64,000 nucleotides of DNA from Neurospora crassa OR74A (Eukaryota; Ascomycota; Sordariomycetes; Sordariales; Sordariaceae). Of this stretch, positions 1-11,000 are shown one piece after another. A model generated the notes under the pieces. The model did no database searches and had not been told where the DNA came from. It saw only the letters and a program-made list of their open reading frames with translations. The DNA is taken from the NCBI RefSeq assembly GCF_000182925.2, contig NC_026507.1, positions 310,001-374,000 on the forward strand. Reading direction: 5' to 3'. Each line of letters opens with the position of its first letter. Positions within the stretch are counted from its first letter, which is position 1. The translations under genes and the position numbers were made by a program.

Positions 1-1
1 C

Positions 2-1923
2 GTTTCGCGCTTTGTCTTGCTTCTTGGTGGCTTGTTCGTAGGAATTGCTTCCGTTTTCATCGCCCAAGAAATGTTAAGTCAGCAGCACGAAGTCCCCTTA
101 TCCCAGTTTCTTCCTGCCGCCCAGGCTACTCAGGTTACTGCCATCACTAATGGTGTGCCACTGACCGTATCTGCGGCTGGGACCGCTGTGGTGACGGTGA
201 CCATGGCTCCAGATCCGACCACAGTTACCGGGTATGTTGGCCTCGTACTCAACTATCTTCATGGTCTCCCACATGCTAACTCCATCCCTCAGCCTTGTCA
301 CCCCCAGCGCCACTGCCGTTACAGGCAATGACAAAGACGCGGTTGCTGGAGACACCATCATCACCCTAGACGCATCCCTGGCTAGCCGCCTGTCCGAAAT
401 CATGCGCCGAACAACAGACTGCAAAGAAGGCAGCGACTTTAACGCAGAGCAGGGATCAAAGCGCGATACCAAGTATGGCGCCGTAGTGTGTGGTGTTCGG
501 GGAGCCGTCGAGATGGCCACTCCCGGTGGACCTCTGCACGATCTGACTCTCATCCGAGTTGCCACCCCCGACCTCCTCTCCAAGCTCCGAGCCCCTCTGA
601 CCGCGGCAGCTCAGCGTGCAATTGACATCGCAAAGGACTATGCCCCGTTACTGGAGATGCCACCGGGAGTCTTCGACGACATCATCGTCCTCGTCTTTGC
701 CTTGGGCGTCCACAATATCATCGATAACGTTCCCCTGAGCGGAAGGAACATTATTCCCAAGGACATCCTAGATAATTCCAAGCAGATTACTACTACCACA
801 GCGACATCGTGCACCAGTACCGCAACGGCTTGCCAAGCAACCTGCACCGAAGTGGGCGCCCAGTTCTTCGCTTGCAAAACCAGTTGTGGAAGCTGTGTCA
901 CTCAGACGACCTCGATTCAGACCGTCACCACCATTGCCTGGCCGGGACCTGCAGGAGGAGGACCTGTGGTCCCAACCGCCACCGCCCATCCCGAATGCCA
1001 GATGAACCAGCCAGGCATCCTGCCCTGGAACATCTTTGACGGCTCCGAATACAACGTCATCAGCAACTTCTGCTCCGAAGTTGACCGCCAGCCTGCCTCT
1101 TCCCGCTCTTGGATTGTCGACTCAAAGGGCAACAAGATCCCCGTGCTGAAACAAGTCAAGCCCTCCCACTCCATCTCCAATAAACGATCACCACCCACAA
1201 CCCCAGACACTTACAAAGACTACCGCGTCTCCCTGCAATGGCGACCTTCCCATTCCTCCGCACAATCCGGCTGTCCCATGAGCTGCGCTGAAGCCTACCG
1301 CGCCATCGCCGACTCTCCATGCGGTCATACAGGCGGCGAACAAAACGTCATGGCCCTCTCCGGTTCTCTGGACGTTACCTGTGGCACTTATTCGTACCAC
1401 ATTATCCCTCCTGGTTCTTCTTCCGACAGCGGCGGTACGCCCCTGGCCCTCCAGGAGCAGCAATGCTACCTCGAGTCACAGTGGCCGAAGCACTTTGACG
1501 TGCACGAGGGGTCAGTCAAGCAGGCTGCCAAGGTGGCGTGCGGCAGCGAACTCAAGTTGCCGGAGAAGATGAGCAAGGATAGCAAAGCATGGGAGGATGT
1601 GCATATGTGGGGACGGACGGGGATGAAGTTGAAGATGCGCGTTGAGTGGAAGGATGGGTGTGTGTTGGCGGGTGGTGTGGCAGAGCAGGAGCCGAGGAGG
1701 CCGTTGGGCGCCGGGGGTGTGGACGGGAAGGATGGGTGTTATGAGTTACTTTACAACGATTGGAAGAATTGTAAGTCTTCTCTTGTCCGGCCTCTCCAAT
1801 TTGGTCGAGGTCAAGCGCTCCTCATGAGTCCTTAGCTGACGGACGTTCGATACAGGCAACAACGGGGGTGTGGGTGGCTACCGACAAGCTGGCTGCTTGG
1901 TGTATTCCTTTTCACCGAAGTGA
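2..1923 (+). CDS. C-terminal part of a GH18-type chitinase-like protein (5' end outside window)
   Basis: Three exons fit by splice signals and frame: 2-231, 293-1770 and 1856-1923. Intron 1 is GTATGT...CTCAG with a CTAAC branch site; intron 2 is GTAAGT...ACAG. The frame is open to the left edge, so the start is not in view. The visible protein has a hydrophobic stretch at its first residues, Thr/Val-rich linkers, a Cys-rich segment near 800-905 (CQATCTEVGAQFFACKTSC), and a long Cys-containing C-terminal domain ending CNNGGVGGYRQAGCLVYSF. That ending resembles the tails of large fungal subgroup C GH18 chitinases, which act on chitin outside the cell or in the wall. No GH18 catalytic DxxDxDxE motif is visible, so the catalytic part would lie upstream or be absent. 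The gene converges on the ankyrin gene. Assignment to GH18 rests on recollection of the tail; a GH18-less secreted Cys-rich protein is the alternative. Confidence 0.55.
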
Positions 1924-2235
1924 AGAGTGGGATCTTTGTGGGAGGGCCCTATACCTTTGACCCGCCGCCACTCGCCTAGGTACCCTAGTATTCATTAGAG
2001 GTACTTGTTCACTTTGTTGTTCCAACGTACAGTTAGGTAGTGATTGGTGAAAAGAATTGATGTGGTCAATCTGGGTACCTACTCACGAGCTTAGTAAACG
2101 TGTTTAACTCCTCTTCTTGATTTTCCCAGGAACCCATGCTATCGACTCGCTCACCCACCACGTCAAGTACAACCTTCCCGCGACCGTTTTGAAAAAAGAA
2201 AAAAAAAATCGCGCGGGCTTCTAGACTACCTTATT
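1924..2235. other. Convergent intergenic spacer
   Basis: This is the 3' side of both the chitinase-like gene and the ankyrin gene. It holds only an A-rich run near 2195-2210 and CCTAGGTACC-type microsatellite fragments. No gene is seen. Confidence 0.6.
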
Positions 2236-3565
2236 CTAGTTATTATGACCGAACAATGTCAGCTTCATATCCAACGCTCCAAACCCTAGGTACGGTCTAT
2301 CTCTCCCCATCCCCGTAGAGGTGTTTTCACCACATGCACAATTCTCAGCCACTTCCGCCCCGTTCTCCTCCGCCGTCAAGGTGCTACTCTCCTCCCCATC
2401 TTCCCCATCCTCGATCTCCTCCTTCTCCCTACCGCGATCCTCCCACCTCCTCCCCGTCAACCACTCCCAGATCCTCTTGGCCTCCTCATGGCCTTGACCG
2501 TCCATCATCTCCGCCCTCCTCCTCGCCGCCTGTATCACCGTCATCCCCCTATACAACGCCGACCCCGCCACAACCGCTCCTTCCCCCACCAACACCTGCA
2601 CCGTCTCCAGCCTCCTCCACCAAATCGCACAATGCAGCGGCGTGCCCTTTTTCTTGGGGTCAAGATAGTTCAAGTACCACTGAACGCCCTTGTCCTTTTC
2701 CTTGTCCCCCTCTTTGATTTTTTGTGCAGCAGCAGCATCAATGAGCAATCGGACCCTCTCCGCGCAGGCGTGGTCTTTGCTCATAGGAACGTTCCTCCAT
2801 CTGCAACTAGCCTCGATGGCGCTATGGAGCATGTTGGGCTCTAACTCGGCGCCGTGAGCCAAAAGGGCGCGAATGGCGTCGGCGCCTGGTTGGCCTTCGG
2901 CGACGATGGCGGTGGTGAATGCCGAGGCGGCGCGGCGAGTTCTGCCTCTCATGGGGGGCATGGAGAGGAGGTTGGGGTCTGCGTTGCCGTGGGTGAGAAG
3001 AAAGTGCATAAGGGGCGGGTTCCCGACGGATCTTCTGCAGCAGGGTCGCGGAAGTGTGCCGTATGTCACTGGTTAGCCTTTTTTTTTTTTTTTTCTTTCT
3101 TAAGTGATAGTAATAGGGTGAGTAGGTAGGTAAGTAACTACCTAGGAACGAGAGATAATTTGGTGACGATGGGACAGGCAGGAGGTTTGCGTTGCGTTGC
3201 AATGGGCAAACGTAAGGTAACCTAGGTAAGGTAGGGTAAGTAAACACATACCTAAGCGCCGTCCCCTCCTCAAACTCAGTCGTGTTAACATCCCACCCAT
3301 TTTTGATAAAGACTTTGAATGTAGCTGGGTCGCCGCGGAGAATTGCACGGTGAATGGCTGTCCGATTCACACTGGCTCCGCTAGAGAGCAAGACGTCTGC
3401 TACGGCGAGATGCCCTCCCTGTACAGCTTCTGTGAGACCGTCTTGTAGCTGGGCTGTTGATACCTGTGGAGTCTCGTGATTGAGGATCTTGGTGACGGCT
3501 TCAAAATCGCCGGTTTGGCAGGCGGGGAGAAAGTCGGGATGGTACAAATGCGCGGTTACAGTCAT
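2236..3565 (-). CDS. Ankyrin-repeat protein
   Basis: Two exons: 3565-3252 and 3034-2236, joined by a 217-bp GTATGT...GCAG intron; about 370 aa. I chose ATG 3565 (MTVTAHLYHP) because an ankyrin helix pair (DFLPACQTGDFEAVTKIL) begins right after it, while sequence further upstream is low complexity. Ankyrin-type units include GGHLAVADVLLSSGASVN and a second ending VFIKNGWDVN. The unit GTAL...LLTHGNADPN spans the splice junction, which supports the intron. Later units include AIRALLAHGAELEP and GTPLHCAIWWRRLETVQVLV. The C-terminus is acidic (EEIEDGEDGEES) with a short CAC patch. Ankyrin arrays bind other proteins; no enzymatic domain or signal peptide is visible, so the role is unknown. The acceptor choice is less certain than the donor because another AG lies 36 bp upstream. 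Confidence 0.75.
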
Positions 3566-4284
3566 GATTGCGGTTGAGGTAATGGTGTTGAACAGGGGGA
3601 GGATGGAGGAAGTGATTGTGGTAAGTTGTACTTTTAGAGATTGTTTGGTGATGTTATACCGCATAATAAGTGATCGAAGCCCAGATATGACTGAGACCGA
3701 ACGGGCATAAGCTCGAGACCGCTCAGCTCGTTGCGATGCTGGAGGTGGAGGGCTAGGTGAGCGGGGAGTGAACGAATACGGGAAGATCTTCTTCATAAAC
3801 CACACTTTAACATACAGGAACACTGTGTAGATATGTTCTGTTCCACGGATCGACCTGCGTGCCGTCCAGTCGGTCTCACGCTTTGTGGGGGCCAAAAACA
3901 CCAACGCCAAGGGCCGTCATGGTTCTCTGTGACTTCCGACCATCTGGCGACGTCGGTAAGACCAAGAGAAGAGAGTTTGAGATCCGTCCGGTTCCTTTTC
4001 CTGTGTCCACCAAGGAAAAAAAAAAGAAAAAAAGGAAAATGCGGATGAAAAGAAAAAGAGAGATGAAAGGTAAACAGAGAAAATGGGGGGGACATAAAGA
4101 ATTCCAGGAAGCCTGCCGGTTTACTGAGCTGGGATGGGGATAGGATTTATACACCTCTCTCGGACTTGGTCACTTCCATGATCTGAGATTAATGAAAACT
4201 GGATGATGACTTGTGGGGAATTGTTTCTTCACAAGTTGCTACGATATAGTCTATCCACTCAGATACCAGAGCCCAAAACCTCCT
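3566..4284. other. Intergenic region upstream of the ankyrin gene
   Basis: Promoter side of the ankyrin gene and 3' side of the Clr5 gene. It contains a purine-rich tract (about 4012-4085, AAAAAGAAAAAAAGG type). No supportable gene. Confidence 0.5.
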
Positions 4285-5669
4285 TCATCTCGCTACAAGA
4301 CATTCAAACAATCCCGGCAACACACCGCTCATCAACCACCCGATATCTATCCTTGCCCTTCTCAACTCTTCAGCCTCTTCCGGTGACCCATGATCTCGCA
4401 TCATCTCCTCCAAGCGCATCGAGCAGGCCACATACTGCTGGTTCGAAGTCATGGACAACCCCCTCTTCTTCCACTCAAACACTTCTGACCATTGTTGTGT
4501 AGACTCGTAATAGTCGCTCATCCAGCCACAGTAGATACGTTGGATTGCTTTTGAAACCTTTTTCGAGGATTGACTCGAGTCTGACATGGCTGAGGCCTTG
4601 TTGTATAGGCTATGTAAGCGGTGAGCAAAGTCAGGACCAAAGTCACCTCTGTTCCATTTGGTTGCCAAGTCCTTGCCTTCGAGGTCGGTCATGATCATTT
4701 GTTGAGCCAATGAAGAGGACTCTGAATCGAGACAAAAAGGGACCAGCTCCTCCTGAGGAAACGGAAAGCGATAGGATGACTTTTGGGACGCAGAGAGACC
4801 GTCATCAAGGTAGTGAGACGGGTATGCGCTAATGTGGCTGTCAGAATCGTTGTGAAAGATAGGAGTGTCGGCTTGCATGTCTTCAGGCTTGTGGTTTTGA
4901 TCGATCATCCAAGGTTGCTCTGTGCTTTCAGAAGCATCCGAGCCAGAGCACGTGTCCGTTCCCGAGCGTGATCTTCGCTTGATGGCATACTTGAAGAAGT
5001 TCCATCTAGCGAATTGGTTTTTGTACATCTTTGGTCTGTGTGCAGCCCGGCTTTGTCAGTCTTGCTTCCTTGAAAGTCAATCCCAGGAACAAGGACCACT
5101 TACGTTGCTTTGAAGTGGTAGGTATTTTCCATGATGACGATGATGTCCTTGAGGATGTGGTTTTGCACAATGTACAATTGGTGGATGACGTTTTTCCAAG
5201 GCTCCCAATCCTCCGCTTTGCGTGGGACCATGGGAGTATGCGCCATGTACCCCTTTGAACTCGTACTCAATGTGGTGTGTCTCCTAACATGAGTTCCGCC
5301 GTTTCTGCCTGTCTTTCTTGGGTAGGAGGATGTGCGACGATGTTGAGACGCAGGTTCATCGCTCCCTGATGGACTTGCGGAACGGGATTGTGGAGGAGAT
5401 GGGAGCTGGAAGTCTTGTTGGAAACCTGCCAAAGACATCAAAGGCGGACTCAGTAGGGCATTGTTGAATGTGTTGCTGGGGGTGAAGAGGCGCTCCTGCT
5501 GGCCTCGGGGGTCTTCATCCAGAGAGGGACTTGAGTAGTCTTCCTGACACTGCCCGTACATGACTATGTCGTCTTGCCTTGCGAGAAATGCTGCAATGAT
5601 ATCGTCTGCAGTTGGAGACGCGGGTATTGATTCCGGGTTGGTATCCTCTTGGAAGGCGTCTGTGGTCAT
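4285..5669 (-). CDS. Clr5-domain protein
   Basis: Two exons: 5669-5104 and 5035-4285 with a 68-bp GTAAGT...CACAG intron; about 438 aa. The intron falls inside the recognisable domain. Exon 1 ends in EDWEPWKNVIHQLYIVQNH...IMENTYHFKA and exon 2 starts with KMYKNQFARWNFFKY. Joined in frame they give the W...LY...L..I...M...F.A....Y...F..W.F.KY pattern of the Clr5 domain (named after a fission-yeast silencing regulator; common in Pezizomycotina). The first ~140 residues are Ser/Pro-rich and probably disordered. The roughly 250 residues after the domain contain helical segments (KVSKAIQRIYCGWMSDYYES, YVACSMRLEEMM) but no second domain I recognise. A nuclear regulatory role is inferred only from the domain. 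The ATG at 5669 is the first in frame. Confidence 0.82.
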
Positions 5670-6939
5670 GTTGATGGGTGTTATAGACTAAGAGCTGTCA
5701 ATGTGGTTTGTGGTGCCGCGGCGAATGGACACAAAAAGGCACGGTCTTTATGTTTGATGTACGACGAGATAAAGTCTGGAGAGGGAAGGGAATACAGCGT
5801 TGGTGAGAGAATATACAAGCATTCTTATACCGGCCACAATTCCGTGGAATCTCGAATCGCTGGGGGTAGGTTGAAGGCATCTTCTTGCAGTTGAGAATTG
5901 ACAAATATCTAAATTGGGATAATGGGCCGTCAACATGGACGACAGCCAACATGTGCCTCGTCCAAGGCAGATCGGATAAGGCAACGGTAGCTGTGAGGTT
6001 CAGTTAGTCTTCTGCAATGGTCGCGACCCCGGAGCCTGGTTGGGCAATGGGCATCCCTTGTTTGTTGATAACCTATCGGCTGTTGAGAGCGGGAAAGGAA
6101 GCGGAGGTACGTACCTTTGTGCCGTAAGCCATCTTGTGCAACCAGGCAGTGTGCTGTGCCACCCGACGGCGTCCACCGCAAAGCTGGAAACGGTCCCAGG
6201 GTCTAGGAGGGCAGGACGGCTAGATTCTCGGGAAGTTTGCGCCGGTCAGATAAGTATCTTTATCTTTGCCAATCTTGTGCCGCTGCCATCTTGCTGACTG
6301 TGGTTGGCGGTAGAGAATTTCGGCAACCCATTCCATCCGTTTTGCTTCGCTGCCTGTTGCCGCCAAAGCCGCATCCAGGAAACCTTTCAGCCCATAAAGT
6401 ATCCGGGATCTGCCCAAGGGAGTTGATTCGCAACATCAATGTCTGCTGGGCGAAGTGCATCAGTATCGGGTTGGCGCCTAGGATTTCGTCGGTTCGCAAG
6501 TTCGGGACAGGGAGAAATGAGATGCTGTCATTCTGACCACGTCGCGATTTTTGTCGTGGGCAATTCGGTGTTGATATGGCGGAGATTCATCCTTTCTTTC
6601 CTCTTTTTGCAGTCAAAGTTGTCTGGTGCAACGAAACAAGAAGACGACGACGATGCGAGAGCTTCAGTGCTCTTCCCCGCTCAGACAGCTAGTGGGTCAA
6701 ATGGTAGGGTGACCCAGTCTGGAGCGAGGTCCCTTCCCGCCTGGACCGCCCCACTTAGCATGGAGAGTGCAGACCCTCCCGTCTTGTCCTCTACTTCAGG
6801 TCTACCCACTTCAAGTACACCCGACCCACATCTTCCATTTCAATTCTGTTCCCTTTCTGATTTCCAGATTTCTCCTGCCTTCTTCTTGACAATTTCCTGA
6901 CCGTTTCTCGGTGATCGTATTCGACCAGTTTCCAGCTTG
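5670..6939. other. Intergenic region upstream of the Clr5 gene
   Basis: About 1.27 kb holding the promoter side of the Clr5 gene and the 3' side of the next minus-strand gene. Short open frames occur on both strands but none has a domain, a good start context or convincing splice partners. No feature is supported. Confidence 0.5.
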
Positions 6940-8093
6940 CTACCGATTTTCCCTGGGCTGAAAAGGATCTCTCCCCTCTGCAAGATCTTTAACTCGCCGC
7001 ACCACTTGTTGCAGAAACGTTCGGTCGGCGTCCTCTGGCACAGGGATATAGTCATATGCCTCGTAGGAAATAAAGGTCACCATCAACGCCGCCAGTCCCA
7101 TGGACATTATGTACGGAACCGCCACATACGACTCGGCATCCCATGGCCTCCTCTCCAAAATCGGCGTGCACACGACAATCGCCAGCCCGATCAGGTAAAG
7201 GCCGGTTGACCACGACATGACCATGATGGAGCATTGCCAGAAAAACATTCTTCGTGCGCTCAACACCCATTGCGGCGGCGGCGGCGGCGGCGGTGATCCC
7301 CCAGCAGCTGTTGCCGTTCCGACCACACCGGGTACTACGGCACCTGCTTTGCTGCTGCTTGATTGACTCCCCTGTGTTGATGCGCCAGCTTGTGCTTCAA
7401 CATCTGTACTAGGAGGAAGATGCTGCTGGATCAACCTCTTTAGCGCCAAGATCTGATTCAGATGTCGTAGTATGACCTTCTTCGCCGAGTCTGCGTCGGG
7501 AGGATTATCCACGTCCAAAGCCTTTTCCTCGTCGAGCAACCCCAGTAATAGTTGCTGTTGCGACGCGACGCCGAATCCCAGGATGCACAGCGCCAGCGAC
7601 GCGTACCACAAAGCTGGGCCGGTCCAGTGTGAAGTCTGGATGCTTGCCCAAGAGAGGGATGCAGTGACAATGGCTGTCAAGGCAAATGCCTACATACATA
7701 TATCCGTTTGTGTTAACAAGATGCTCTCTCTCTTAAACCTCGGTGAACTTCATGGCCGGACCGAGTGGTGTTGCCAACAAATCTTACCCCGACTATTATA
7801 CGATTCAGTTCGTCCCATTTCCCGGTCCGCCAAGTCTTGACGGCCTTCAGTAGTGTCGTTCGATTTTCCGGTACTTCTATATCCAGATTTGCAACAGCCT
7901 GAATCTCTTGGGCCGGCCGAAGAGTGCAATAGATAAACATATGCTGGTATGGGAGCGTGACCCAGAACCTGGCCGCAATCAAGACCGAAGTACCTGCCTT
8001 ATCGAGCCACTTCATGGTTGAGACTTCTTGTGCTGCGGTGAAGATGGGGTAATGGAACAAGCGTTTCGAGATCTGTGAGTTGAACATTTCCAT
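6940..8093 (-). CDS. Predicted four-helix membrane protein, fungal, unknown function
   Basis: Two exons: 8093-7788 and 7689-6940, separated by a 98-bp GTAAGA...TGTAG intron, phase 0; about 351 aa. ATG 8093 is the first in-frame ATG after an upstream TAG. The N-terminal ~100 residues are soluble (MKWLDKAG, ARFWVTLPYQHMFIY, ENRTTLLKAVKTW). Hydrophobic helices follow: one beginning at the splice junction (IIVGAFALTAIVTASLSW), ALWYASLALCILGFGVA, MFFWQCSIMVMSW continuing into GLYLIGLAIVV, and YIMSMGLAALMVTFISY. Between helices 2 and 3 lies a soluble loop with a helical segment (VILRHLNQILALKRLIQQHL), a Ser/Gln/Ala linker and seven consecutive prolines. No known catalytic or transport motif is visible. 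It is probably a conserved fungal membrane protein; any function would be a guess. Confidence 0.72.
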
Positions 8094-11000
8094 CGATGTT
8101 TGCTCCCTCAACCAGCGTGGGGGTTCCAGCTAAATACCTACACCTACCATCACAGAATTTCTCAAATGCGTGCGTGGTGGAGCTGAGTGTGCTGTGAAAG
8201 TTGAGTCCAGTCCTCCCAAGAGCCCGATTACAGTCCAATCACAAGGAGATGTTTATCTACCTAGCTACATATGCAGGTGGGCCAAAGGGACTGGAGGATG
8301 GCGTCGTTCAGCCTCATTCATCAAAATCCACTTGTTCCCTCGCTCATTGCACATCATTCACGCCGCATTTGAACCTAAAAGACATTACATACCTTCTGTT
8401 AGGGGTGTTCGAGATCAATGTCCTTGCATTAGATCTACACTAACCTGCACGGGCAGTGACATGTCTCCTCACCATAGGCTGTTAAACGTGATTTTGCCCC
8501 ACACGCGGGTGGCTTGCAGTTGTGCAGATTCAGCTTTGACAGCCTGATGATGCTGCCCACCGGGCTTGGGAGACACATCGAAACACTCATGACATTGGTA
8601 GCTATCAGTCAAATCATTGGAAAGAGGTGATTGCGGATGAAGGACAAAGTGCTAGTGGATGTATCGATCTGATTAAATAGAGAGAGAGAGAGAATTAAGA
8701 CAAAGAAGGAGGCCCATACAGCATAGCCGTGTGTGGATCGTATCCACCTATGCCAAGGAATGCCAAGAGCTGGTGATGGCTTCAACACTGTCCATAGGTA
8801 CACTACACTACTCAACTTTTTTTTTTTCACTTTTTTTTTTTTTGCTCCACCACCACCACCACCACCCCTCCCCCTTGTCAGCCACCATACTTACAATGGC
8901 CCTATGTACATGGTTCAAGTTCGACAACCCCCGCCCCCTAACTACCCACCTACCTACCTACCTACCCTACCTATATGCTTCCACAACTTCAGCACCTCTT
9001 GGGCCTTGACAATGAGACTGGAATTTCCAACACTTCCCCGATTACCTACCTACCTACCTAGGTACTCATGTCTCAAGCACACCGCTCCCAAACACACACA
9101 CACACAGAGATACAAATAGACCTAGGTAGGTAGGTAGATCAGCTCAAGAGAAGGGTGGTAGCGGTAGTATGTAGGTAACATTCACTCACTGCACCGTGCC
9201 CTTCCACTGATGACCTAGGTACTCTTGTCCCCGGTCAATGATGCCAGCACTGCCGGGCAGTCTGCCACAGTTCAATTTTTCGTGTGTTGTCGTCTCTTAC
9301 CTACCGAGCTGGTGTAGAGGTCGATATGCAGAGTTTTCTGTTTTGTTTAGTTTTTTTTTAGTTTTTTTTTTTTCTTTCTTTTTTTCTTTTTTTTTGGCCG
9401 TTGCGGGCAAATCTTCAGGAACGAAGAAAATTGGTTCCCGCGGGACAAAACAATTCCTGGAGGCGGCCGATGTCTCAACAGTCTAGAATGCGGAGATGTC
9501 GTTTCCGCTCAACCAACCAAGTAGCCAGCCACTACCGCCTCCTTTGCCCCTGGTTCATGTTCCCAATGTGCAAATGTAACCGGAAGCCAGAATTTACCAC
9601 GGATTTAGTTGTGCTTCGGTGACCAAAAGCTGGTCTTATATAACTTCAACTAACGCGGTGACGATCGGCAGTTGCAGAAGTGTCACCTAAAAAAAAAAAC
9701 ACCATAGGAACCGCAAGGGGTGCCCGGCATTACAAGCAAACCACTCAGCTGCCCACTATTCGAGTCTGGGATTTGTTTCATGCCTGCTGGGTAAATCTGA
9801 AAAGGAACAAAACCTGAGGTCCGAGACAGCACACGATGGCATTGGACGTGGCTTTTGATAGAAAGGAGGCCGAGAAATGGTAGTGATAAGAGCCCGAAGA
9901 ACGTGCAGCCAGGAGATATATATGCCGAGCATATTAGAGTAAAACTGTGGCATCAGCAGCGGACCGAATTTTCCCGACTTTGTTCTATTCTTTTATTTCT
10001 GAGCTTTCGAGTGGTTTTATTTTCATGTTTGAAACAACGACGCAAGCGTATTACGTTGTTGGTTGTGGCAAGTATGATAGATAGATGTTTTGGGTGACTG
10101 AAGCTGACATGAGTGAGTCGATATGAATAAGGCTCAATGAGATCTTCGGTGGTATTCGCGATAATAAACCATCATTAGAGGCATCTTGGGTGTAAGAGGG
10201 AAGTTGGAAGGGGTCAAGGAATGGGGACGAATTCGTTTGATGAGATGTTTTGGTAGGCAGTATTTATAGCCATCTGTAACCCCAACCCCAACAAGGAAAA
10301 CTTCAAAACCCTCTCACTTGGACGAACTTGCCAGGCCATACAGAAATCACTCACTTTCGACACTGTCGCAGGACCAAAGGCTAGAGACCCACGATGACTA
10401 TCGTGAGTCATTTCCACTGGACTTTCACCATCAACAAACCGAGAACCATCTCGAAGTCATTCGAGTGACTTCTTCGTTTCCTTCCAGTCAGTCAGCCGAA
10501 CTCGGCCGAGCCTATTCCACACCAGGGTTAGGGTGGGGACCTTCATGACGTCATCAGGATCTCCGCCCGGGACCAGCCCCGGGACAAGCTCCCGGAAGTC
10601 CATACATACATACATATTCGCGAAGAACGAAGGGCATCATGATGATCATCGGCCGCTGCACTCGCGACATGCACCGACGGCAGCGACGGCAACCTATTGA
10701 TGATGCACTCTCTCTCTCTGAAAACGGAGATATTGTCAGGGCATGTAAGCATGATGCCCTAATGAGGAAATCAGGACGTGGGATCACGGTGATGCTGCTC
10801 TCTCCCTGGTCTTGGCTGTAAGCTCCCCGCGTTGAAAAAAAAGACGAAAAGGGTGATAATGTCGTCAAGGGCGTGCGTTATGGTTGTGATGTTTTCCAAG
10901 GCGGAGATATGGCAAAGCTGGGAGGGGAAAAAAAAAAAAAAAAAAAAGAAAAGAAAGAGTGGCACGGTGATGGTGGAGGAAAGAGGAGATTAAGTACACA

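Noticed and set aside
6439-6900. 153-codon open frame on the plus strand
   Set aside because: No domain, Ser/Pro/Phe-biased composition, no promoter or splice support.
10560-10900. Possible RNA gene around GC-rich palindromes (CCCGGGACCAGCCCCGGGACAAGC region)
   Set aside because: Short repeats of CCCGGGAC only; no tRNA, snRNA or snoRNA boxes recognised.
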